From the NCBI RefSeq assembly GCF_002343915.1, contig NZ_NETK01000001.1, positions 7,702,001-7,766,000 of the forward strand: a stretch of DNA of 64,000 nt, read 5' to 3'. Positions within the stretch are counted from its first letter, which is position 1; each line of letters begins with the position of its first letter. This stretch comes from Nannocystis exedens. Lineage in GTDB: Bacteria > Myxococcota_A > Polyangia > Nannocystales > Nannocystaceae. The notes under the pieces are model-generated. The model was not told the origin of the DNA. It saw only the letters and a program-made list of their open reading frames with translations, and ran no database searches. Positions 1 through 7,746 of the stretch are shown here, one piece after another. The position numbers and the translations under genes are program-made.

Positions 1-90
1 TCTGAGCTCCACGTCGCTCGACCGGCCCGTCGCGCGTCGCACACGCCGGGTGCGCGCGGCGATCGGGAGGCGAGGTCATCGCGCCGGGCG

Positions 91-164
91 GATGACTGTT
101 CGGGCATGGCAGATCGAACATGCCTTTTGGAGAATGTATTGAAGAGCATGTCCTCCCGGACATG
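91..164. repeat. 14-bp CATG-box array, 6 boxes
   Basis: Four-base boxes start at 91 (GATG), 105, 119, 133 (AATG), 147 and 161, each exactly 14 bp from the last. The best pair is 147/161, whose spacer TCCTCCCGGA gives a perfect 7-bp stem with a 4-base loop. The array ends about 20 bp beyond the stop codon of the kinase gene at 183, so it lies just downstream of that gene and could act as its transcription end. Bases 1-90 hold no gene that I can support. Confidence 0.8.
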
Positions 165-182
165 CTCCATACTGGAAATTTT

Positions 183-3100
183 TCAGCCGCCGAGCAGGTC
201 GAGCCAGGCGGGGTCGTCGGCGAGGGCGGCGAAGCGGGGGTCGAAGCGCATGCGGTCGGCCATCAGCTCGCGGCTGGGGGCGCGGAGGAGGGCGCGGGCG
301 GCGAATTCCCGGGCGGCGTCGCGGCGGCCGGAGGCGGCCTCGAGGGCGGCGCGCTCGTAGTCGATGTCGAGGTCGGCGCGGCGGGCGGGCGGCAGCAGCT
401 CGGCCAGCGCGGCGGCGGCGGCCAGGTCGACGCGGGCGCGCTGCTCCTGGCGCAGCGCGCTCCAGGCCCGGCCGCGCTCGAACAGCAGCGTAACCTTCAA
501 AAGCTGGCCCTCCACGTCGCCGGCGGGCGGGCGGAATTCGCCGAGGTCCGACAACGCGGTGGTCAGCGCCCGCTCGATCAGCGGGTCGCCGTGGTGGCGG
601 ACGACGTCGGCCATCGCGTCCCAGAACAGGCGGAAGTAGCCGGGGCCGAAGGCGGCGCGCACCAGCGGCGCGGTCGTCTGCCGGCGCGCGCGCATCAGGC
701 CGAGCAGGGCGGCGCGGGCCGAGGGAGCGTCGAGCAGGGCGGGGCGCAGGGCGGCGGCCGCCTCGTGCCAGCGGCCGAGCTCCGACAGCGCCAGGGCGCG
801 CCAGATCGCCGGCTGCGGCTCGTCGTCCCGGACGCGCCCGAGCTCGGCCAACGCCGCCTCGGCCTCGCCCTGGACCAGCAGCCGCGCGGCGTAGGCGACC
901 GCCGACTCGTCGGCCGGGGCGGCGCCGAAGCGGGCGCCGCGGAGGGTCAGCGCGCGCAGCTTGGCCGAGCTCCACAGGGCGGTCGCGCTGCCGAAGCTGC
1001 TCGGCATGACGACGAGCTCGTAGCGGCCCGGAGGCGGCAGTTGGGCGGCGGCCAGCGGGGTGCGAACTTCGTGGCGGGCGCCGTCGACGACCGCGCTGCA
1101 GGCGGCCTGCCCGAGCTCGGGCAGCAGCTCGAAGGCGAGGTGGAGGTGGCCGGGGCGGGCCGGATCTTCGCCTGGCTCTTGGGTCAGGATGTGCTCCTCG
1201 TCGCCGCCGAGCTGGCACGAGTGCCGGCGCCGGAACACGCCGCCGCCGCCGATGACGTCGATGCGGACCGCCGACAGCAGGTTCGGGCTGCCGACCGGGC
1301 GCACGCCGACGACCAGGCCCGAGCCCCACTCGCCGCGCTCGAGCACCAGGTCGACCTGCAGGCCGAGCGGGCCGGTCGACCACTCGAACGGGAGGCGGGC
1401 GATCGGGCCGTGGCCGGCGAAGGCGTCGATCTGGAGGTGCTGGCCGACGAGGTCCTGGTGGGCGGCGGTCGGGTCGTCGATCTGCCACGGCGACGGCAGC
1501 GGCTGGTCGAAGCGCAGGGCGACGACGTCGACGTCCTCGACGATCGCGGCGAGCTGGGCCACGCGGTCGCGCACGTGCGCCGCCTCGGCGCGCGGCAGGT
1601 CGTCGCGTTCGGCGAGGATCCGCGCGACCCGCAAGGCGTCGGCGAACCGGCCGGCCTGCTCGTAGGCGCGGGCGGCCCCCAGGAGGGCGCCGGTCTGCTG
1701 GCCGAGCTGCTCGAACCGCTCGGCGGCGGCGAGGTGGTCGCCGGCGGCCTCGTGCAGCTCGGCGGCCCGCAGGCGGGCGACGGCGCGCGGCTCGTCGGGC
1801 AAGAGGCCGGCGAGGTCGTCGAGGGCGCGAGCTGCCTCGGAGGACAGGTCGAGCGCGGCCAGCTGCTCGGCGCGCTGCCACGCGCGCGCGAGCAGCGGGT
1901 CGGCGAGCGCGGGCGGCCGGGCCGCCTCGGGGGCGCGGGCGACCTCCAGCATCGGCGTCGGCTCGGCGCCCGCGCCGAGCAGCCAGGTCTCCTGGCTCGC
2001 GGTCGCGACCGTCGTGCGCGCGACCAGCTCGGCTGCCGGATCGCCGTCGACCTCGACCAGCGCGACCGGGCGGAACCCGGCCAGGATCGCCGCGCCGAAG
2101 TCGCCCTCGCGGCGCTGGCGGTGGATCACGGTGAAGCCCGGCTGCAGCTCGGGGTCGTGGACGCCGAGGATGATGTCGTCGAGGCCGTCGCCGTCGAGGT
2201 CGCCGACGTCGAGCCGGTGCAGGTCGACCGGCGCGGCCGCCCCGGCGCGGCGCGGCGCGGGCAGAAAGCGGACGGTCTCGAGCTCGCGGCCCGCGAGGCG
2301 CAGCAGGTAGACGCCGGCGGGCGGCCCGGAGGGGGCGTCGGCGGAGAAGGCGACCTTGCTCGGGTAGCCGTCGGTCTTGGCGGCGACGAGGAGGAGCTCG
2401 CCGTCGGCGGCGCGCAGGGTGGCGAGGCCGACCACGGCGCCGAGCTTGCGGCGGGCCACCAGCTCGAGCGCGCGGCCCTTGCCGGGCTTCAGCACGCGGA
2501 CGTCGAAGGCGCGCCACGGGCCGGCGGCGATCGCCAGCTCCTCGGCGCCGTCGCCGTCGAGGTCGGCGGCGAGCACCGCGGAGACGTCGGAGTTGGTGGC
2601 GTCGGTCTCGGGGTGAGGATGGTCGATGCGCCATGTCCCATCGGACAGTGGCCGAAAGGACAGGAGCACGCGGCCGTAGGGGCCGGTGCCGACGTAGACC
2701 TCGCGCTCGCCGTCGCCGTCGAGGTCGGCGGCGTCGGCCCCGAGCGGCTCGTCGGCGATGACGCTGACCAGCTCGGCCAGGCGCTCGGGCCCGGCGGCCG
2801 ACAGCGAGACGCGGCGGTGGGCGGCGCTCCAGGTGATCAGGAGCGGCGGCTTGCCTGGCCCGAGAGACAGGGGGCGCAGGCGCGGGGCGAACCGGCTCGG
2901 CAGCGCGTAGCTGCGGACGACCGGCAGCTTGGGGGTCGGGCGGACGACGTCGAGGCGGCCGGGGACGGGGCTGTCGACGTGGAGGTAGAGCTCGCGCGGC
3001 GCCTCGCCCGGGGCCGTCAGGGTGCCGGCGCCGAGGACGTCGTGGCCGAGCGGCGTGGCCTCGGCCCAGGCCGCGGCCAGCGGCGCGAGGTCGGCGAGGG

Positions 3101-4559
3101 TCGGGTCGTCGGCGGCGCGGGCGTTCGTGACGGCGAGGAAGTCGCGGCGGGCGAACGCCGCCTCGGCGCAGCGGCCCGCCCACGGGCTCGCGGGCGCCTG
3201 GCCGGCGAGCAGCTCGCACAGGGTGCCGAGCTGACCCCACGACCATTGCTCGTGGAACAGGCGCACGAAGTCGCCGAGGATCGACCGCTCGGCGGTGGGG
3301 TCGAGCGCGGCCGCGTAGGCGCGGGCGTAGGCGGTGCGGGCGGCCGGGATGTCGTTGCGGGCGCGCATGCGGTCGCCCCAGCCGCGCAGGGCGTCGGCGA
3401 GGGCGCGGGTGGTGCGGTGCTCGGGCACGGCGACGAAGGCGTCGAGCACGGCGGCGGCGTCGGCCTGGCGGCCGGCGCCGAGGAACTCGTCGATGCTCTC
3501 CTCGGCCGCGCGCAGGCGGCCGGCCGCGAGCGCCTCGGATTGCAGGCGGGCCTCGCGGTCGCGCCACGAGCTGACCCAAAAGACAGCCACGACCGCGGCC
3601 GCGAGCGCGGTCGCGGCCGCGGCGGTGACGGCGGCGATCCGGCGGCGGCGGCCGTGGTCGCGGGCCAGCTCGGCGGCCAGGACGTCGAGCCCCGGCCAGC
3701 GCGCGCCGGGGTCGTGGGCGAGGCCGCGCAGCACCAGCCGCTGCAGCCACGCCGGCACCGGCCGCTCGAGCCGCGGCGCCAGCTGGCCGCGCACCACCGC
3801 CTGCGCGACCTCGTCGGCGGTCTCGCCGGCGAACGGCCGCTCGCCGTGCAGCGCCTCGTAGAGCGCGACGCACAGGCTGAACTGGTCCGACAGCGCGTCG
3901 GCCGGGCGGCCGCGGAACTGCTCCGGCGACATGTACGCCGGCGTGCCGAGCAGGATGCCCGAGGCCGTGCGGGTCGCCTGCGCCCGCGCCAGCGGGACCT
4001 CGTCGGTGTGCTCGTCGTCGTCCTCGTCGCCGAAGCGGACCAGCCCGAAGTCGACCACGCGGACCCGGCCGTCGCTGCCGACGAGGATGTTGTCGGGCTT
4101 GACGTCGCGGTGGACCAGCCCGGCCGCGTGCGCCGCCGCCAGCCCGCGCGCCGCCTGGGCGAACACCGCCGCGACCTCGCGCCAGCTCCGACGCTGCTCC
4201 GAGAGCCATGTCCGAAGGGTCATGCCGGTGACGAACTCCATGGCGACGAACACCTCGTCGCCGTGGAAGCCGACCTCGTGGATCTGGACCACGTTCGGGT
4301 GCGACAGCTTGGCCAGCGCCTGGGCCTCGCGTAAGAGCCGATCCTGCCAGCGCGGGTTCGGCTCGCCGTCGCCGCGCTTCAGCAGCTTGACCGCGACCTT
4401 GCGGTCGAGCTGCGGATCGTAGGCCGCGTACACCACCCCCATCGCCCCGGCGCCGAGGCGGCGGAGCAGCGCGAAGCGACCGATCCGTCGCGGCTCGACG
4501 GCCGGCTCGTCGTCCCCGGCCTCGCCGCCGGGACGGTCGTTGGGTGTCCGAAGGGACAT
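183..4559 (-). CDS. Membrane Ser/Thr protein kinase with exported FG-GAP sensor region
   Basis: This 1458-residue protein should phosphorylate Ser/Thr on cytoplasmic partners in response to a signal read outside the inner membrane. Residues 28-300 form a bacterial Hanks-type kinase: Gly loop LGAGAMG near 35, catalytic Lys 58, HRDVKPDN from 150, DFG at 170-172 and GTPAYMSPEQ from 205. A single membrane segment lies near 309-331. The exported part has several LDGDG-type calcium-loop repeats typical of FG-GAP/VCBS propellers, then an Ala/Arg-rich helical tail that looks TPR-like. The start is inside a CATG-box pair (ATG at 4557-4559). Two further box pairs lie inside the gene, at 2618 and 4207. 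A PilZ protein and a PP2C phosphatase follow on the same strand upstream, which suggests one signalling module. No substrate can be named. Confidence 0.9.
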   Translation of the reverse strand: MSLRTPNDRPGGEAGDDEPAVEPRRIGRFALLRRLGAGAMGVVYAAYDPQLDRKVAVKLLKRGDGEPNPRWQDRLLREAQALAKLSHPNVVQIHEVGFHGDEVFVAMEFVTGMTLRTWLSEQRRSWREVAAVFAQAARGLAAAHAAGLVHRDVKPDNILVGSDGRVRVVDFGLVRFGDEDDDEHTDEVPLARAQATRTASGILLGTPAYMSPEQFRGRPADALSDQFSLCVALYEALHGERPFAGETADEVAQAVVRGQLAPRLERPVPAWLQRLVLRGLAHDPGARWPGLDVLAAELARDHGRRRRIAAVTAAAATALAAAVVAVFWVSSWRDREARLQSEALAAGRLRAAEESIDEFLGAGRQADAAAVLDAFVAVPEHRTTRALADALRGWGDRMRARNDIPAARTAYARAYAAALDPTAERSILGDFVRLFHEQWSWGQLGTLCELLAGQAPASPWAGRCAEAAFARRDFLAVTNARAADDPTLADLAPLAAAWAEATPLGHDVLGAGTLTAPGEAPRELYLHVDSPVPGRLDVVRPTPKLPVVRSYALPSRFAPRLRPLSLGPGKPPLLITWSAAHRRVSLSAAGPERLAELVSVIADEPLGADAADLDGDGEREVYVGTGPYGRVLLSFRPLSDGTWRIDHPHPETDATNSDVSAVLAADLDGDGAEELAIAAGPWRAFDVRVLKPGKGRALELVARRKLGAVVGLATLRAADGELLLVAAKTDGYPSKVAFSADAPSGPPAGVYLLRLAGRELETVRFLPAPRRAGAAAPVDLHRLDVGDLDGDGLDDIILGVHDPELQPGFTVIHRQRREGDFGAAILAGFRPVALVEVDGDPAAELVARTTVATASQETWLLGAGAEPTPMLEVARAPEAARPPALADPLLARAWQRAEQLAALDLSSEAARALDDLAGLLPDEPRAVARLRAAELHEAAGDHLAAAERFEQLGQQTGALLGAARAYEQAGRFADALRVARILAERDDLPRAEAAHVRDRVAQLAAIVEDVDVVALRFDQPLPSPWQIDDPTAAHQDLVGQHLQIDAFAGHGPIARLPFEWSTGPLGLQVDLVLERGEWGSGLVVGVRPVGSPNLLSAVRIDVIGGGGVFRRRHSCQLGGDEEHILTQEPGEDPARPGHLHLAFELLPELGQAACSAVVDGARHEVRTPLAAAQLPPPGRYELVVMPSSFGSATALWSSAKLRALTLRGARFGAAPADESAVAYAARLLVQGEAEAALAELGRVRDDEPQPAIWRALALSELGRWHEAAAALRPALLDAPSARAALLGLMRARRQTTAPLVRAAFGPGYFRLFWDAMADVVRHHGDPLIERALTTALSDLGEFRPPAGDVEGQLLKVTLLFERGRAWSALRQEQRARVDLAAAAALAELLPPARRADLDIDYERAALEAASGRRDAAREFAARALLRAPSRELMADRMRFDPRFAALADDPAWLDLLGG
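2618..2649. repeat. 14-bp boxes inside kinase gene
   Basis: Boxes at 2618 (GATG), 2632 (CATG) and 2646 (CAGT) have exact 14-bp spacing. They encode the FG-GAP stretch RPLSDGTWRID, which reads as ordinary family sequence, so nothing looks inserted. Confidence 0.6.
4207..4224. repeat. 14-bp box pair inside kinase domain
   Basis: CATG at 4207 and 4221 flank TCCGAAGGGT. On the coding strand this spells MTLRTWL at residues 113-119, the usual hinge and alpha-D region of Hanks kinases. The DNA signal therefore overlies native kinase sequence. Confidence 0.6.
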
Positions 4560-4605
4560 ACGGGCCGGCCGGGCGACAGCGACGCCCGAGCGGAGAGCAA
4601 ACGAA

Positions 4606-4995
4606 CTAGGACTTGATGTCGGTCGTGACGTCGAGATACGCGATCGCGCGCACCAGCTCGAGCAAGCGGCTGCGCGTCTTCGGGGCGGCGTGGTGGAAGC
4701 GCACGCCCATGCCGGGCTTGTCGGGGGCGACCTGGCCGGTCGTGTTCCACACGACCTCGCCGGTCAGCTCCATCCGCTGCGGCACGGCCTCGCCGCCCGC
4801 CTCGGGGCGCGGGGTGAAGCCGAGCTGCAGCACCGTGCCGACCGGCAGCGGCTTGTCGGTCGAGATGAAGATGCCCATCGACGAGATGTCGGTGATGTGG
4901 GCGAAGAGAAAGGTGTCCCCCGAGGTGCAGTCGACCTCGAAGTGGACCGGGTGCCGGGGCTCGGCGCGGCGGTTGGCGGGGGAGTCGGCGGTCAC
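4606..4995 (-). CDS. PilZ domain protein (myxobacterial TIGR02266-like)
   Basis: A 129-residue single-domain protein. PilZ domains bind cyclic-di-GMP or act as adaptors in motility and exopolysaccharide control. The N-terminal RRAEPRHPV carries the Arg-rich RxxxR element, and DISSMGIFI matches the D/NxSxxG element, so c-di-GMP binding is plausible. The ending ...GMGVRFHHA fits the last strand of the fold (GMGVxF). It is the size of the short PilZ proteins that are common in myxobacteria (TIGR02266 type). It lies between the kinase and the phosphatase on the same strand, 46 bp upstream of the kinase start, so co-transcription is likely. The specific process is unknown. Confidence 0.85.
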   Translation of the reverse strand: MTADSPANRRAEPRHPVHFEVDCTSGDTFLFAHITDISSMGIFISTDKPLPVGTVLQLGFTPRPEAGGEAVPQRMELTGEVVWNTTGQVAPDKPGMGVRFHHAAPKTRSRLLELVRAIAYLDVTTDIKS

Positions 4996-5040
4996 GGGAA
5001 GAGGGCGAGAGAGTCGCAGGGCCTGGCGCTGCCGACTACG

Positions 5041-5799
5041 CTAGAGGTTGCACTGGATCAGCATGGCGGTGATGTTGTCGGTGCCGCCGGCGCGGTTGGC
5101 CTGCTCGATGAGCTCGGCGACCGCGTTCTCGAGGGTGCTGGCCTCGCGCACGATCTTGTAGATCGTCTTGTCGTCGACCATGCCCGACAGGCCGTCGGAG
5201 CAGAGGACGAACTGGTCGCCGTCGTTCACCTGGTGCTTGGTGATGTCGACCTGGACCGTGTCGCGCATGCCGAGCGCGCGGGTGATGACGTTCTTGTGCG
5301 GGAAGTTGCGCGCCTCTTCCTCGCTCATGTCGGGCCGCGCGTCCTTGTAGTCCTCGAGCAGCGAGTGGTCGCGCGTCAGCTGCTTGATCTCGGAGTTGAT
5401 CCGGTAGCAGCGCGAGTCGCCGACGTGGGAGATGTAGACGTGATCGCCGACGAACATACAGCCGACGATCGTGGTGCCCATGCCGCGCAGGTTCGGGTTC
5501 TTCTGCGCGGCGTCGTAGATGCGCGCGTTGGCCAGCCTTATCGCGGCGACCATGCGGTTCTCCGGGTAGGACAGGTTCGGGTCGTAGCGGTACGGCCACG
5601 TCGCGTCCATGTCCTTCGAGTGCATGTAGAACTCGCTGATCACGTCGCCGGACAGCTTGCTCGCGACCTCGCCGCAGGCGTGCCCGCCCATGCCGTCGGC
5701 GACCAAGAACACCTTCTCGTCTTCGATCAGCGAGAAGTAATCCTCGTTGTGGGCGCGCTTCATGCCCACATCGGTCTTGGCTGCGTAACGAAGTCGCAC
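5041..5799 (-). CDS. PP2C-type Ser/Thr protein phosphatase
   Basis: This 252-residue protein is a soluble PPM/PP2C phosphatase (Stp/PrpC type), expected to reverse phosphorylation by Hanks kinases using two metal ions. Visible motifs in order are RAHNEDYF, VADGMGGHACGE, GMGTTIVG, HVGDSRCY, ITRALG, LCSDGLSGMV and GGTDNITAML, the full set for an active enzyme. I chose the GTG at 5797-5799 because it starts the RLRYAAKTDVGMKRAHNED segment that family members have. A longer reading frame upstream is antisense to cinA and is not real. The gene is divergent from cinA with a short shared promoter region, and the neighbouring kinase is the obvious partner. Confidence 0.93.
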   Translation of the reverse strand: MRLRYAAKTDVGMKRAHNEDYFSLIEDEKVFLVADGMGGHACGEVASKLSGDVISEFYMHSKDMDATWPYRYDPNLSYPENRMVAAIRLANARIYDAAQKNPNLRGMGTTIVGCMFVGDHVYISHVGDSRCYRINSEIKQLTRDHSLLEDYKDARPDMSEEEARNFPHKNVITRALGMRDTVQVDITKHQVNDGDQFVLCSDGLSGMVDDKTIYKIVREASTLENAVAELIEQANRAGGTDNITAMLIQCNL

Positions 5800-5937
5800 G
5801 GTGGCGTTTATCCTAGCGGACCCACGCAAGAGCGGAAAGACCGGCCGACCGGGCGCGCGGAGGGCGCTCCGGCCCGCGTAGGCGAGCCGTCCGCCGCCGG
5901 GCCGTCGCGTGCCGAGGGGTGCTAGGGTGCCCGGGCG

Positions 5938-7233
5938 ATGCCCACGGCCCAGATCCTCACCATCGGCGACGAATTGCTGTCTGGAGACACGGTCAACACC
6001 AACCTGGCCTATCTCGGCGAACGCTGTCGACGCCTCGGCTTCGAGGTCGTCCGGGCGCTTTCGGTCCGCGACCGGATCCCCGAGATCGTGGCCGCCGTCG
6101 GCGACGTCGCGGTCGATCTCTGCCTCGTCTCCGGCGGCCTCGGCCCCACGTCGGACGACCTCACCGCCGAGGCCGTCGCGCTCGCCGCCGGCGTCCCGCT
6201 GGTCCGCGACGCCGCCTCCGAGGCCGCGATCGCGGCCATGTTCGCCAGCTTCGGCCGGCCGATGCCCGACATCAACCGCAAACAGGCCGACCTGCCGGCG
6301 GGCTGCGACGTCTTGCCGAACCCGGTCGGCACCGCCCCCGGCTTCGCCGCCTCCCTCCCGCGCGGCACCTACGTCGCCTGCATGCCGGGCGTGCCGCGCG
6401 AGATGAAGAAGATGATGGCCGAGCAGGTCGAGCCGCGGCTGCGCCGGCGGTTCGCGCTGCCCGACATCCCGCGGCGCGTCTATCGCCTGATCGGCCGCGG
6501 CGAGTCGGCGGTGGCCGTCGAGGTCGAGCCGATCCTGGCCGCGGCGCGGGCCCGCTCGCCGGGGCTCGCGGCCGTCTACCTCCACTACCGGGCCGCGACG
6601 CCGCAGGTGCTGCTGATCCTCGAGGCCCTGGCCGGCGAAGGCGGGGCGCGGGCCACCGAGGAGGAGCTGCGCAGCTTCGACGCCCCGTTCCAGGCGGCGC
6701 TCCGCAGCTCGCTCTACGGCATCGGCGAGGCCGAGCTCGAGGTGCGGGTGCTGGCCGCCTGCCGCCGCGCGGGCCTCACCCTGGCCACCGCCGAGTCCTG
6801 TACCGGAGGACAGGTGGCGGCCCGCCTCACCGCCGTCGCCGGCGCCTCCGACGTGTTCGCCGGCGGGGTGGTGGCCTACGCCAACAGCGTGAAGACGGGG
6901 ATCCTGGGGGTCAGCGAAGACAGTCTGGCCGGCCATGGGGCGGTGTCCGAGCCGGTGGCGCGCGAGATGGCCGAGGGCGCGCGGCGGGCGCTCGGCGCCG
7001 ACCTGGCCGTGGCGATCACCGGCATCGCCGGACCTGGCGGCGGCACGCCCGAGAAGCCGGTCGGCACCGTCGACTTCGCGGTCGCCGACGCCGAGACGTG
7101 TACGCACAAGCGAGTGCAATTGTGGGGCGACCGGGCGCTCATCCAGCACACGGCGGGGATCGTGGCCCTCAAGCTGGTGTGGGACCGCCTGGTGGCCCGC
7201 GGCCTCGCCCAGGTCGAGGAGCTCGACGGCTAG
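5938..7233 (+). CDS. cinA: CinA family nicotinamide-nucleotide amidohydrolase
   Basis: The 431-residue length is typical for full CinA. The N-terminal molybdopterin-binding-like (COG1058) domain has ILTIGDELLSGDTVNTN, SGGLGPTSDD and CMPGVPREMKKM. The C-terminal pyridine-nucleotide deamidase domain has AESCTGGQVAARLT near residue 285 (active-site Ser), YANSVKTGILGV and AITGIAGPGGGTPEKPVGTV. The enzyme hydrolyses NMN to nicotinic acid mononucleotide in NAD salvage; the competence link in the name comes from Gram-positives. recA lies 3.7 kb downstream but is not in the same operon here. A CATG-box pair at 6797 lies over the active-site motif. Confidence 0.96.
   Translation: MPTAQILTIGDELLSGDTVNTNLAYLGERCRRLGFEVVRALSVRDRIPEIVAAVGDVAVDLCLVSGGLGPTSDDLTAEAVALAAGVPLVRDAASEAAIAAMFASFGRPMPDINRKQADLPAGCDVLPNPVGTAPGFAASLPRGTYVACMPGVPREMKKMMAEQVEPRLRRRFALPDIPRRVYRLIGRGESAVAVEVEPILAAARARSPGLAAVYLHYRAATPQVLLILEALAGEGGARATEEELRSFDAPFQAALRSSLYGIGEAELEVRVLAACRRAGLTLATAESCTGGQVAARLTAVAGASDVFAGGVVAYANSVKTGILGVSEDSLAGHGAVSEPVAREMAEGARRALGADLAVAITGIAGPGGGTPEKPVGTVDFAVADAETCTHKRVQLWGDRALIQHTAGIVALKLVWDRLVARGLAQVEELDG
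6797..6814. repeat. 14-bp box pair over the CinA active-site motif
   Basis: CCTG at 6797 and CAGG at 6811 flank TACCGGAGGA. The segment encodes the conserved SCTGGQ using TGT, GGA and GGA, codons that are uncommon at this GC content. Confidence 0.5.
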
Positions 7234-7246
7234 AGTTCTACTGAGA

Positions 7247-7269
7247 GGCGCCGAATAATTCGCGGCGCC
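7247..7269 (+). terminator. Hairpin after cinA
   Basis: GGCGCCG and CGGCGCC-type arms enclose an AT-rich loop 14 bp after the cinA stop codon. No T-run follows, so it may be a weak or Rho-assisted terminator. The rest of 7234-7746 has no gene that I can support; it holds two CATG-box arrays. Confidence 0.4.
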
Positions 7270-7453
7270 GCGGATCGGGCTTCACGCCAGGAAGATCTCG
7301 CGGGGGCGGGACGGGCCCGAAAGAGGCGAACGCTGGACTCGAGCGGCACCGGGTCGGCGGCGCCGCTGCGACCGCGACAGCCGCAGGGGAAGCGTGCTCG
7401 CGGCGGGCGCCGGAGCGGGGCCCGCCGGCGGCGGCCATGGGTGGTCTTCGCAG

Positions 7454-7499
7454 CATGTCCGACAGGATATGTTTTTGAGGACATGTCGACATGGACATG
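7454..7499. repeat. 14-bp CATG-box array, 4 boxes
   Basis: Boxes start at 7454, 7468 (TATG), 7482 and 7496 at exact 14-bp steps. The array lies in the intergenic space between the convergent cinA and 5'-nucleotidase genes. Confidence 0.8.
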
Positions 7500-7687
7500 G
7501 CCCTCCGGGAGCCGTCGCTCGGGCCCCACGGCGACAGCGACCGGATGGGCCGCGCCGTCGCGGCGGCCGCGGGTGGGCGGCCTGGCGCATCAGCCCCGCG
7601 GCCTCGGGCTTGAAGCGGGCGACGAGGGCGCGCTGGCGCGAGCGCGTGCTCTCTGGGCCTGTTGGCCTCGTCGGCGTGCTGCGAAGA

Positions 7688-7746
7688 CATGCCCCATGCG
7701 CATATCGTCCTGGACATGTCGCTCGGGTCATGCCCCATGAAACATG
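7688..7746. repeat. 14-bp CATG-box array next to a stop codon
   Basis: Boxes start at 7688, 7701 (CATA, one 13-bp step), 7715, 7729 and 7743. The last box ends one base before the TCA that is the stop codon of the 5'-nucleotidase gene on the minus strand. Confidence 0.8.

Noticed and set aside
76..4334. Open frames of more than 1300 codons in other frames over the kinase gene
   Set aside because: They are GC-driven shadows: low-complexity Arg/Pro/Ala or Gly/Val/Asp sequence with no domain, while the minus-strand frame at 183-4559 has full kinase motifs.
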